From Sialis fuliginosa (lineage: Eukaryota; Arthropoda; Insecta; Megaloptera; Sialidae): 64,000 nt of DNA. Of the stretch, positions 9,660 to 20,400 are shown piece after piece; position 1 is the first letter of the stretch; each line of letters opens with the position of its first letter. Location: NCBI GenBank assembly GCA_961205875.1, contig OY540809.1:35228267-35292266 (forward strand), read 5' to 3'. The notes under the pieces were generated by a model. That model ran no database searches and had not been told where the DNA came from. It saw only the letters and a list, made by a program, of their open reading frames with translations. A program made the position numbers and the translations under genes.

Positions 9660-11141
9660 GGAGCCAGCTGCAAAATGGGTGTAGATTTAACAACCGTCTG
9701 CCGTTGTGGTTTTTTTGAAGTACTCACTCATACAAAGCTCGGACGATGAGTCCGGTCCACCAGCTTGTAGGGATTTAATAGATAGGGCCCACGAAAAATA
9801 CGCACAAAAAAATCACGTAACAACCGTTTGAATGAAACGGTTGCTTATAGTAGACCCCAATTAAAGATGTTTTGGATATACGGCAGAAATTTTTGCGTAG
9901 GGGTTTAATTACAGGGGCCTCTCAAAATTTCGACCCAAAAAAATCAGATAACAACCGGACCAGACCTGGTGCAAAATGTTTATTTGGACATATACTTACA
10001 TAAAAACATAATGGCAGAAGTTTTTATGTAGGGACTTCGGTGCTATAAGGCCTACAAATGGCCAGAATTGGGCCCAAATCTTAAAAATGCTGTAAAATCT
10101 AAAATACCGAATGAAAATTTCTGCCGCGCGGTGCATGCCTTTGTTATGAACTATAAAATAGATATATACACATGGCAGAAGTTTTTATTCATGCAGTTCC
10201 CCCTCCCAGCTCCCCCAAAAGGTAAATTTGGATTAGTAATAAAATGCAATAAAAAAATCATAACAAATAGGCCTATAGAGGCTTATAAACTTATAAAATG
10301 ATAATATATTATTGTATTTAATGTTAGACACCCTCCGTGCCCCCCCTCATACAATAATAAATTATCATTTCAAAAGTTCATAAGCCATTATAGACCTAAT
10401 GTAATAATTTTTTAGCGAATTTTATTACCCACCCAAATTTTCTCTTGGGGGTGAGGGGGGCCACGGGGGGTGTCTAACATTAAATACAATAATATATTAT
10501 CATTTTATAAGTTTATAAGCCTCTATAGGTCTATTTGTTATGATTTTTTTAGTGCATTTTATTACTAATCCAAATTTACCTTTTGGAGGAGCTGGGAGGG
10601 GCAACTGCATGAATAAAAACTTCTGCCATGGGTATATATCTATTTTATAGTTCATAACAAAGGTATACACCGCGCGGCAGAAATTTTCATTCGGTATTTT
10701 AGATTTTACAGCATTTTTAAGATTAGAGCCCAATTCTGGCCCTTTGTAGGCCTTATGGCACCGAAGTCCCTACATAAAAAATTCTGCCATTATGTTTTTA
10801 TGTTAGTATATGTCCAAATAAACATTTTGCACCAGGTCTGGTCCGGTTGTTATCTGATTTTTTTGGGTCGAAATTTTGAGAGGCCCCTGTAATTAAACCC
10901 CTACGCAAAAATTTCTGCCGTATATCCAAAACATCTTTAATTGGGGTCTACTATAAGCAACCGTTTCATTCAAACGGTTGTTACGTGATTTTTTTGTGCG
11001 TATTTTTCGTGGGCCCTATCTATTAAATCCCTACAAGCTGGTGGACCGGACTCATCGTCCGAGCTTTGTATGAGTGAGTACTTCAAAAAAACCACAACGG
11101 CAGACGGTTGTTAAATCTACACCCATTTTGCAGCTGGCTCC
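9660..11141. repeat. Approximately 1.5-kb near-perfect palindrome
   Basis: The left half starts GGAGCCAGCTGCAAAATGGG and the right half ends with its exact complement. The arms are over 600 bp each and so similar that the two halves yield nearly identical 77-residue spurious ORFs on opposite strands (10068-10301 and 10500-10733). Inside each arm a phrase like GGCAGAAGTTTTTATGTAGG recurs several times. There is no clear direct duplication at the edges. High arm identity suggests a young foldback element or ongoing gene conversion. Confidence 0.85.
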
Positions 11142-11143
11142 TT

Positions 11144-11383
11144 TACTAGATCAGGCCTTGAAAAAGTAGCCCGATCCGGTCCGAAACTTTTTTTTTTCGG
11201 CCCGATCTAATCCGATCCGATTTATACTAAGGTCAGTACCCAGCCCGGTCTGGTTTATACTAAGGTCCGATCCGACCCGGTCCGAACATTACAAACAAAA
11301 ATTAAACCCGGTCCGATCCAATCGAATTTCGAACCGGGTAATTCGGACCGGATCGGGCTGGCCCAGCCCGAACTGATCTAAGA
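11144..11383. repeat. CCGATCCGGTCCGAAC-rich degenerate tandem block, copy 1
   Basis: This block of overlapping CCGATCCGG, GGTCCGAAC and TTTATACTAAGGTC words ends in CGGGCTGGCCCAGCCCGAAC and TGATCT, with AGATCAG at the left. A second copy at 14100-14326 shares the same phrases, including ATTACAAACAAAAATTAA. The style resembles the subterminal arrays of the hAT-like elements in this window, and the two blocks may be the ends of one interrupted element. Confidence 0.65.
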
Positions 11384-11438
11384 AAAATGTATTGTATTAC
11401 AATACAATTTTTTGATAGTTCATATAATAAATTATATA

Positions 11439-11758
11439 CAAGCTGTCAAATATGTTCCGGGACGGTCGAATATTTCGAATGGTACATACAGCATCGAAAA
11501 ACAAAAAAATACGTGTTCAATATTTTTGAAAAAGCTATTCAACTACACCAAACTCGACCCCCCACTGGGGATGGGGAGGGGGTAACTTTGATATCTTAAA
11601 TGGAAACTCCCAATTTTTATTACAGATTTGGATGGGAGGTCAAGTTTGGTGTAGTTGAATGGCTTTTTCAAAAATATTGAACACGTATTTTTTTGTTTTT
11701 CAATACTGTATGTAACATTCGAAATATTCATCCGTCCCGTTACATAATTGACAGCCTG
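11439..11758. mobile_element. TA-flanked foldback MITE
   Basis: Inverted ends begin CAAGCTGTCAA and, complemented, CAGGCTGTCAA, with TA on both sides (11437-11438, 11759-11760). The arms run about 130 bp through ATTCAACTACACCAAACT and its complement, around a central G/C-rich spacer. It is non-coding and of mariner-like type. Confidence 0.75.
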
Positions 11759-11968
11759 TATATTAAAAAGGAAGTATATAAGTAATATAAAAATATACCA
11801 ATTCATTGATATTAGGGCATACAAACCGGTTTTAACAGAAACCGGTTAACCGGTTTTTTGTTAAAATTTACCAAAACCGTAAAACTGGGTTTTTCCCGAA
11901 AAACCGAAAGTCAATTATATGTTATATATATTTTTTTGTTTCTTTAAGTGACAAATAATTTTATTTTT

Positions 11969-12784
11969 GCTTCCTCGCAATATCGAAGATACGAGAAGCT
12001 ATGTGATCGTTTCAGATTGAGACAAAAAAAAAGTTCTCCAATTTCAAAATTTTAAATTTATTTATCCGTTTCACGTCAAGACAAACACTTTTCGTTCCGT
12101 GTCTGTCTGTCTGTCCGTGTGTCCGTGTGTCCGTGTATCCGTCCGTCTGTCCCCTGAATCCTTGTCACTCGCATAACTCATGAACCACTGAACCGATATT
12201 ATTGAAACTTGGTCGGATGGTTGGGTTTGGTTTGAGGATGGTCCCATTTCAAAATCATCAAAATCGTGTGTAAGGGGGAGGGGTGACACCCCAAAATATT
12301 TCTTTTTTCAAGATATCTCAAGAACAACACATGTTACGAGAAAATTTTATAGAATATTTTTTGTAGAGAATTAAATTTCCTATAATATGGGTCTACTACG
12401 TTTGTTGTAAAATATTCCTTTACAAAGATTTATCTAAATTAATTTTAAAAATTCGTGTTTTGTTTTTCTAAATTGATATTTGATTGGATATATTAAGTGT
12501 CATTTTGACGTTTTAAATGTCACTTTGGCGTTTTAAATGTCACTTTGACGTTTTAAATGTCATTTTGACATTTGCATAAATTTAGATTTAGATTGAAATT
12601 GTCAAAAAATTAAAAATATATGAAAAAATATTCAGGTGCGTTTTAAGAAAAAATTCGAACTAAGATTTTTTAGTAAAATTTGTATAAAAATTAAATGGTT
12701 AACCAATGCCAGGCAATTTATCTGAACACTATCTGTTTTAGTGAATTTAGCACGAGGAAGCACTGTGCATATACTTGGCAGATG
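11969..12784 (-). repeat. Family A repeat inserted into family D element
   Basis: Comparison with the uninterrupted family D copy at 41518-41540 defines the insert exactly: it begins GCTTCCTCGCAATATCG and ends ACTTGGCAGATG, within a T-run that it duplicates (7 T in the empty site, 5 T left and 7 T right here). This is the best evidence for the true ends of family A. The T-run target and the A/T at the GCGAGGAAGC end leave open whether it moves as a retroposon or as a DNA element. Confidence 0.85.
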
Positions 12785-13639
12785 TTTTTTTACTGTTATT
12801 CATGAAGTATTTATGTTGTGAATTTATTTAAATTAAAAAAGGGTGACATCTATAAACTAACGCGCAATGTGTTAATAAAAATATTATAGCGGAGTAAATG
12901 GAATTTGAGGGTCATTCGTGAAGTGTATAATAATATGTTATAAAGAAGATTATACAATTTTAAGTTCAAATTTAGACTAATCAATTTCAAATTGGGAATT
13001 GTAAATTCCAAATTTGAGATGAAAATAAATAAATAATTTATTTCAATATAATATAATGTATTATAATACAAAATATATTTGCTATAGCTGCAATTATGGC
13101 CTCCGCATACTATCACCAACCCCCAGATTGGAATTGTTGGCGGACCCCATAAGAAATTTTTTCTTGGCCAGGCTTTTTTTCGGCCATTCAATTAATAATT
13201 TAAATACGTAAATATACCATTCACTGACTTTTATTTTTGCTCGCCGGGCCAGATCTCCCTTAGCCCTAGACCCCCAGGTTAGAGCCTTGCCCCCCCCCCC
13301 CCCTCCAACGCACTCATATAGGGGCCACTGTTACAATTATTATTTAACTTATTATTGTTACGAATATTAATTAATTAAGTTAATATATATTAAAAAAAAT
13401 TTATTTCTTAATTTTATTTAAAATCAGGCCCTCAATTATTTACTATTGTCCAAATTAACAAATCATAATTAATGCATCATATATATTATACATCATGAGT
13501 GACATATCAGATATAATTAACAATAATTTTCGTAATATTTTCTCGTACAATATTTTTTAGCTACTGTTATCAAAACTCAGTTTGAGTCATATTTACTGTC
13601 TTCACCTAGATCACTTTTAATACTAGCTTTTAAACTAAC

Positions 13640-13790
13640 TTTACTAATTTAAAATTAATCGTTCCCAATTAGAAATTGATAAGTCTCAGTTCGAAATTGA
13701 TTATTTACAGTTTGAAATTGAATAGTCTCAATTTTGAAATTGATTGTTCCCAATTTGAAATTGAATAGTCTCAATTTGAACTTGAAAAGG
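13640..13790. repeat. Degenerate tandem repeat, TTGAAATTGAATAGTCTCAA-like units
   Basis: About five units of roughly 28-30 bp, alternating AATAGTCTCAATTT and TTGTTCCCAATTT around TTGAAATTGA, lie inside the family D element. They are matched in reverse complement at about 40800-40915 in the second copy, so the array belongs to the element. Confidence 0.7.
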
Positions 13791-14099
13791 TTTAGTTAAA
13801 TAAGTTTTAATTTTTTAATATTAATTTATTATTTAAATAGTTTAAAATATTTTTTAAAGTTAATTGAAAAACCCGACTAAAAACCGGTTAACCGGTTTTT
13901 CACTTTATGAAAAACCGAAAACCGGTTTTTGTAATTTTATCGGGTTTTTGTATGCCCTAATTGATATGTATCACGAAGGTAGCGTCGAGTTTGTGGTAAA
14001 AATCGAAATTAACACGATTATTATAAATTATAATATTGTTAATAAATTGTAAAAGTAATTGTAAGTAAAAGTTCTGTTTTGAAAAAATAATATATTTAT

Positions 14100-14326
14100 T
14101 TATTCGTTAGGTCCGATCCATCACTGTCCAATTTATACTAAGGTAAGATCCGACCGGTTCGATTTATATTAAGGTAAGGTCTAAGGTCAACCCAGCCCAG
14201 TCCGATGTATACCAAGGTCCGGACCGGTCCGATCCGACCCGGTCCAAACATTACAAACAAAAATTAAGCCCGATCCGAAATTCGGACCGGGCTAAATTCG
14301 GATCGGATCGGGCTGACCCGAACTGA
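14100..14326. repeat. CCGATCCGGTCCGAAC-rich degenerate tandem block, copy 2
   Basis: It shares phrases with 11144-11383 in the same orientation, including TTTATACTAAGGT, ACATTACAAACAAAAATTAA and a GGATCGGGCTG ending before AACTGATCT. Confidence 0.65.
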
Positions 14327-14375
14327 TCTCTAACTGCCCACCCCTTATCCCCATCCTACGCGTCTGCCTTTGTTT

Positions 14376-15190
14376 TTCCGGTCATCTATAGTGATCTCCC
14401 CAACGGATTCGGGTACACGCGTACACTGTGTGTATACGCGCAGTATACACACAGTATATGGCGTGTAAACGCTGTATGCGCATAAAGTCTGTGTAACAAC
14501 CGTGTAAACACCCGGTATACGGCGTGTGCTTGGGAAAATTATATACGCGCGTTACACTGTGTATAGTGCGGTATACACGCGATTCATACGCAGTAAACTC
14601 TGAGTAAACACTTGTGTTATACAGTGTTTACGCGTGTAAACACTGAGTAAAAACGCGGTAAAAACACAATGTACTGGGTATACCAAGAAGTTATTCTTCG
14701 TGTAAATTCGGTGTATATGCGAAGTTTATACGCTATAAAAAACACAAACCGCAAGTTACCTCTCACTAGGGAATCATGTTTGTGGTTTTTATAAAGGCTA
14801 TAAATGTTACTTGTTTTTTTAAACGAAAAGTAGGGCTGTAAGTATAAATACTGTTAACATACACGGTTTATTCGACGTAATCACTGTGTAAATTCTATTA
14901 GTTACACGTCTACTACACGTATGAAAACGCGATACATTCGAATAATCACTGTGTAAACTGCGTGTAAATTCTATAAGTTACACGCGTTGAAAACGCGATA
15001 CATTCGGAATAATCACCGTGTAAACGGCGTGTATACATCGCATAAACGCCGTATAAAAAATTCCCAAGGACACGTCATATACACGGTGACTACACCCCAT
15101 AAAAGCGCAATAATCAGCGTGTATACTGCGTGTATACCGTGTGTAAACCGTGTATGATCAAAACCGTTAGGGCTATAGATCAAAAACTGT
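14376..15190. repeat. Approximately 800-bp block of degenerate CGTGTAAACAC-like repeats
   Basis: Almost the whole block is built from short variants of CGCGTGTAAACACNGTGTATA in both orientations, with no fixed period. The flanks are imperfect inverted repeats: GTTTTTCCGGTCATCTATAG at the left and, complemented, GTTTTTGATCTATAG at the right, each followed by a CC(C/T)AACGG-like word. This suggests one transposable unit whose entire body is a binding-site-like array. There is no coding capacity. It ends about 200 bp upstream of the MTRES1 start. Confidence 0.65.
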
Positions 15191-15399
15191 CATCCCTCCA
15201 AAATTATCAATACTCAAACGGGGCAAATTAAAAAAAAATGGCATCTTTGATTGCGTCTGCCTGCCACTTATCTCGCACTTTCTCAATTATTTGATAAGTG
15301 GATTTATTTTATTTTGGCTTTGAACGACTCAAATTATCAGAAATTAGTTTAGAGGTTAACTACTGTTACGGTAGTGGTTAGTTTAGAAGTGAAATAAAT

Positions 15400-16200
15400 A
15401 TGTTGTCAATACTACGAAAAACAAGAATCGCTTCTATTTATTCAACAAGAATAACTAGTATCCTTTTAAATTATAATAGAACTGTTAATACACACAATTA
15501 TGACTTAATTTCAATTAGCGACAAATTCAAATTATTGAAATTACAACCATATAACCTAACTTTTAATAGATGTAAATATAATAAAGGAAAACAATCCAAT
15601 AAGAATAAGACTGATGAAGTATGTGTGTATTAATTTATTACCATAAAATTAAACCAGAAATTATTTATTTAATTTAATTTAAGGATGAAGATTCTGATGA
15701 AACAAATGATGAAAATTTTGATTTCTCAGAATCTGATAAAAGTACTAAAATTGTAACTGCAACTGTAAATTCTTTACGAACTGATTTGATTTTAAAAGCT
15801 GGATTGGGTATAGCTCGAAAGTAAGTTGAGTTGATTAATATTTTACTTAAAAATAATACTGTTTTCTTTTTATAGTAAAGTTGAATCAGCGTTTTACCAA
15901 AGTAAAGTAAGAGTAAACAGTAGAAAGGTCCATAAGAAAAGTCAACAGGTAAATATAGATGTTAAAAATATGTTTGTACATATTGTAATATTTATTAATG
16001 TTTTGTAGATTAAAATAGGTGATGAAATTGATATTGTAAGAGGTACAAGTCCGACAAATCCAAATTTTTTAATTGTATCTCGTGTTGAGATACTATCACT
16101 TACAGAACGTGGGGAAAATATATCTGTTAAATTAAAAAGAAATAAATCTTTATTAATAGAAAACTATGAAGAGCCTTGGAAACCAACTACAGAAAATTAA
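15400..16200 (+). CDS. MTRES1: Mitochondrial transcription rescue factor 1 homologue (S4-like RNA-binding protein)
   Basis: Homologues (C6orf203) bind mitochondrial RNA and support mitochondrial gene expression. There are four exons, all with GT-AG introns: 15400-15618, 15684-15820, 15876-15948 and 16009-16200 (stop TAA), giving 206 residues. The N-terminus (MLSILRKTRIASIYSTRITS) is basic and Ser/Thr-rich without acidic residues, as a matrix-targeting presequence would be. An acidic linker (DEDSDETNDENFDFSESD) precedes the S4-like fold at about residues 103-200, with the signature LRTDLILKAGLGIARNKVE, then VRVNSRKVHKKSQQIKIGDEID and a C-terminal strand VKLKRNKSLL. AATAAA occurs at 16252-16257. 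The gene is tail-to-tail with the ATP synthase subunit e gene, the two stops being 125 bp apart. Identification rests on the domain signature. Confidence 0.9.
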
Positions 16201-16251
16201 AAGAAATATTTTAGTACTCACATTTTATTCTGAATTAAAATATAGGTACAT

Positions 16252-16287
16252 AATAAATAAATTTATAACTTAAATTATTGTTTATTA
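16252..16287. terminator. Back-to-back polyadenylation signals of convergent genes
   Basis: AATAAA on the plus strand at 16252-16257 (MTRES1) and TTTATT at 16281-16286, which is AATAAA on the minus strand (subunit e), face each other. The two 3' ends probably overlap by a few tens of bases. Confidence 0.6.
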
Positions 16288-16325
16288 ACATTAAACTACA
16301 ATTGTAGAGAATAACAATTTTACAA

Positions 16326-16654
16326 TTATTGAATCTTTGAACCTGATATTTCAGATAATGACCTTAATTCTTCTTCGTTAGCTCTTTTCTTTTCCGCTGC
16401 AGCTTTTACATCTCTAATAGCTTTTCGTTTCTCTTCTTCTTCTCTGATTCCTACTTCACGTCTTGATAACCGGCTTTGATTTGCAACTCCATATAAAACT
16501 CCAGCAATAAGAAAACTCCATCTGCCAAACTAAATTGGGAAAAATAAGACAGGTTATCTTATTATGTAATATGTAAAAAATACTTGCGTATGTAAAACTT
16601 AAGACTTACCTTGATTAAAGGTGACACACGAACAGGATTAGGAAGATTTGACAT
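16326..16654 (-). CDS. ATPsynE: Mitochondrial ATP synthase subunit e
   Basis: Small inner-membrane subunit of the Fo part of ATP synthase; with subunit g it supports dimer formation and cristae shape. There are two exons on the minus strand: 16654-16610 (MSNLPNPVRVSPLIK, then GTAAGT) and 16529-16326 (after TTTAG; stop TAA), giving 82 residues, near the usual length. The single membrane helix is FGRWSFLIAGVLYGVANQ and contains the family's GxxxG motif (GVLYG). A charged coiled-coil tail rich in Glu, Lys and Arg follows (RREVGIREEEEKRKAIRD onwards). The start is the only in-frame ATG. The gene converges on MTRES1 and diverges from the acyltransferase gene 0.8 kb away. Confidence 0.93.
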
Positions 16655-17445
16655 TTTTCTAAAGTAAATGAATTTGGAATGACAATTAATATAAAATTGA
16701 CAGAAATTCAGAATTTGGAGAAATTAGTCTTCAACACTGTCAAAACTGAAAGTAGTAAATTTTGTGAATTTTAGTTGTTATTCTGCAATACACACTTATT
16801 GCTGTATTCCGTTAAATACGATTTTTACCGGAATGTAACGAAATAAATTTAAAAAAATGCGGGAATATTTAGATTATATCATATTTAATACATGATTATA
16901 TCGATCTTAAATTGAAAAATATTTTTTTTAATAAAATAATAATAGGTAATATATATTTTTCAATTATATACCTTCTCAAATCTTGACACATTACTGCCTT
17001 TAAAAAAAAAACAGAGTAATAATTTAAATATAACATGAATTGAATTGTAAAAAGTTATAAAGTAAAAATCGTTAAAATTTAATTTATAATAAGAAATGTA
17101 AATCACAAGTTAAAGCAATCGTTTTCTGTTTAATTCTATACATAATTATAAATAATGTAATTATTAAAAAAGTCATTCTTGGAATTGTAAACCTACATAA
17201 TTGATATTAAATGCATTATAATCAAAATAATAACGAAAAATAACAGATAATGCGAGATAATACATGAATTGTATGCATTTAATGCGCATGTTTAATTAAT
17301 TTTTATTGGAGAGTGATTGGAGAATTAGAGATAAACCACGAGATAAATGTCCACGCGTGTCACGCTGTTTAAAAATCACTGTCAGTTGCCTGCGTGCATT
17401 GTTCATGTATACCAAACTTCATTCTTGTGTGTAGTGCGAATAAAC
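16655..17445. promoter_or_regulatory. Shared upstream region of divergent ATPsynE and Gpat4
   Basis: These 791 bp separate the start codons of two head-to-head genes. The sequence is AT-rich, with no TATA box I would trust and no repeat recognised. The stretch 17340-17445 is less AT-rich, contains the probable Gpat4 5' UTR and has an in-frame upstream ATG at 17347. A bidirectional promoter is possible but unproven. Confidence 0.4.
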
Positions 17446-20400
17446 ATGGCGATAATCGGAACGCTTGTGTCACTTACGGGGTCCTTGTATGTGACACCTT
17501 TTCTAATGATTATTTTGTGTGTAGTATTTTTAGCTTCCATAGGCATGACCGTTGGTGTCAGAAGATTGTATATACAATTATTAATATGGATTTTTGAGGT
17601 ATATTATGTATTATGTGTTAGCTGACAAATATTTTGTTAATAATAACTGTCAATTTATGTTTTTAAACGGGATTATATACACTGAATATTAATTTATTTA
17701 ATTTTTATTTATTTTTAAATAGTATGGCCGTGCCAATATTGAAGTAGCAAATAAGAACAAGAGACAAATTAGCAAAGAAAATAGGGATGGAAAAGGTGAA
17801 GCGCAAGTGTCTTCAGAAACATCTGATGAGAAAGATTTAAGTAATTTGGATGCGGATACTTTACTTGAGTCATGTAATAAAAAACCTAATGGATTTTGTA
17901 ATGGAACAATGTCTGTTATTAGGAGAGAAGATCTAATTCTGGTACCAGATCCTGAATTAAATTATCACAATAACCCTATTCAAAATAATGATAATAAAAC
18001 AGAAACTGGTGAAGAGGACGAGAAAGATACACAGATTGAAAATCAGGTAATTGTGCTTCCAATTTATTAATTTATTAAGGTACAAAAAATCTATCATTTA
18101 ATATTTATTAGAAAATACATAGAAAATATGTTAAATTATTTTGGTCATTTTAGATTTTTAAATATAGAACACCTATGGATTTTTAAAATACTTTTTAGAA
18201 TATTTTGGCACACAAAAAAGAGCATATTCTTATTTTTCAGTCTTGTTATTTACTCCACATAACTATTTTTGTATAAAAATATAAACAAACATTTGTATTA
18301 CAAATTACAGTAGAAAGTGCAAGTAATATAAAAAAAGATCAAAATAAAAATACAATTAAAAAAAAATATTTTCTTAGGTTATTGCCAAATTGGTTTATAG
18401 TTTTTAAAAACGAATAGAAGAATGTTAAACAAAAAAAATTGTTATTACCTTTTGCCTCTTTGCATTATTTTAAACAGAACAATAATTTGTAAAAATAGAA
18501 TCTGCATTTTACTTCATTATGTCGATTTTGTTTTATTTAAAGACATTCAAGGTCTTATTTGATTTTTAGTAACTAAGATCATGAGTAGGCTAAATGATTA
18601 TAGACCAAAGGTTTTTAATTTGTCTGTAGTCTAGATTTTATCACACCTTTACTTTATATTTACATTAATAGTGTTATCAGCAATTTTGAACTTTATTTGT
18701 TCACAATCTTACAAATTTATCTTTATCAGTGTCTGTTTTGTATAAAGATGAGCTGATAAATGATAGAATATTATTTATTTGCATTTTCTTCATTAAAAAA
18801 TATAAAGTAGATTACATGTACATTAGTATGCAGTTCATAGGTCATATATTTAATAAATAAAGGATAAATAATTATTATCTTTACTAACTTTTTTGTTCTT
18901 ATTTTTAGTAAAAATTTCCAAGAAAAAGAATTTGGTTAGTTTTTTCCCATTATTTTGATCTGCTTTGAATAACTTTACATTTCAAGGTCATAAAATTTAT
19001 TATTTAATGAGTATAAAGCACTGGAACTTAACAAAAACGGAGACCGTTACTGTATTATTTGCATAGAATCCAAATGAACAGATTTTCAGTGCTGGACGGA
19101 CACTGTTTTTTCTATATTGAATTCAATAATAAAGATCTTCGAGGTCATGATGGCCGTTGTCTTACACACCAGCAAAACGTTTTTTTAAACTCCTGTCGTA
19201 CCGTTTTGACGGTGCTATAATCAACTCGTATTAAATCACATATAATAGATTTTCAAGGTTGAAACGGTGATGGCCTCCGTTCTGTAAAGTGCCACCGCTT
19301 ACGAGTTTCTGCAACTCTTGAAAATATTGAAAAAGTTATATATGTATTTTAAAATATGTAATGTAAAGATCTTGACATTTAAAAAATATAAAATTTACAT
19401 TTATTTAATTTATTTATATTTCATAATGACAGAAATAATTACAATTTGTTATTACGCTTAATAAATTCATTAATTTGACATTAATTGCAATGATTCATTA
19501 TTTTTTACATGCTGTATCACTATGTTATTGTTACACTGTAAACAATTTTATGTGTCCAATTGTAATAAAAAATTATAATTTACACATTTACAAGTTAGAT
19601 AAAAACAAAATAATATACTTTTTTTACTATACCAAGTACTTTCATATTTAAGTGATTTATTTACTTATTTTATTTTTAAAATTTTTATTTATTGTATTTT
19701 ATAATTTCAACAACCTGAGTTATTTTTATGTTTTTATTTCAAAATGAAAAAAAAACTGCAAAAGTATCTTAAAAATATTAAAGCTATGCTTGAACTAAAA
19801 TAAGTTTACTTTACAAACAACTATCGAATTGGCAAAATGAGTAACTGAGGACTGAGGATTCATATAACTTTCAGTTTCAGATTTTTTTTTATTTATATTT
19901 ATACAGTGCCGAATTAACCATGTAGCAGGAGTAGCAAATGCTTTTCGGAAATATATCTCTTATTGGATTTACTATCTACCGTCCAATGATTGGATATACG
20001 GGGTGTCCAAATCTACAGTAATTAATAATTTAATTTTCGGGTTTCCAATCTCGATTTAATTTAATCGAAAAATCGATTTTTAAAGCTCCGATCTTTGATT
20101 TTTTCAATCGATTTTTCTAAATTTACGCACATATATTTTTTTCGGTTCGGTACATGTTAAAATATGCACGTTAACATGATCTTACTCCCCACTTCAGTTG
20201 TTCAGGACTATCATACAAGTACATTTAAATATTCTAAATTATGATAGAAAATAAATTTTTAATACAAATAAAAAAAAATTATAATTAATCACTCGGAGCT
20301 GAATTGAAAACCGGAAAAACTGTTATTATTTTCGGAATGAAAACTGGAACCAAACGAAAACCGAAACATAAAAAATAACGGTTCGAAGTCCTGATTTAAA

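Larger units (their letters stand above)
11813..13959. mobile_element. hAT-type element with AACCGGTT subterminal repeats (family D), copy 1
   Basis: A perfect 8-bp duplication ATTGATAT lies at 11805-11812 and 13960-13967. Terminal inverted repeats are TAGGGCATACAAA and its complement. The subterminal regions are made of AACCGGTTAACCGGTTTT and AAAACCGAAAAC words. A family A copy is inserted at 11969-12784. The middle includes a block of roughly 30-bp degenerate repeats near 13640-13790. A second copy in the other orientation is at 40624-41665, which shows the site without the family A insert. Confidence 0.92.

Noticed and set aside
9741-9790. CTCGGACGATGAGTCCGG considered as a hammerhead ribozyme
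   Set aside because: The GATGAGTCC string resembles part of a hammerhead, but CTGANGA and a following GAAA box are missing; it is only a small stem-loop (CGGAC/GTCCG).
10068-10733. Two matching 77-codon ORFs on opposite strands
   Set aside because: They are mirror images created by the palindrome at 9660-11141. The protein has no recognisable features.
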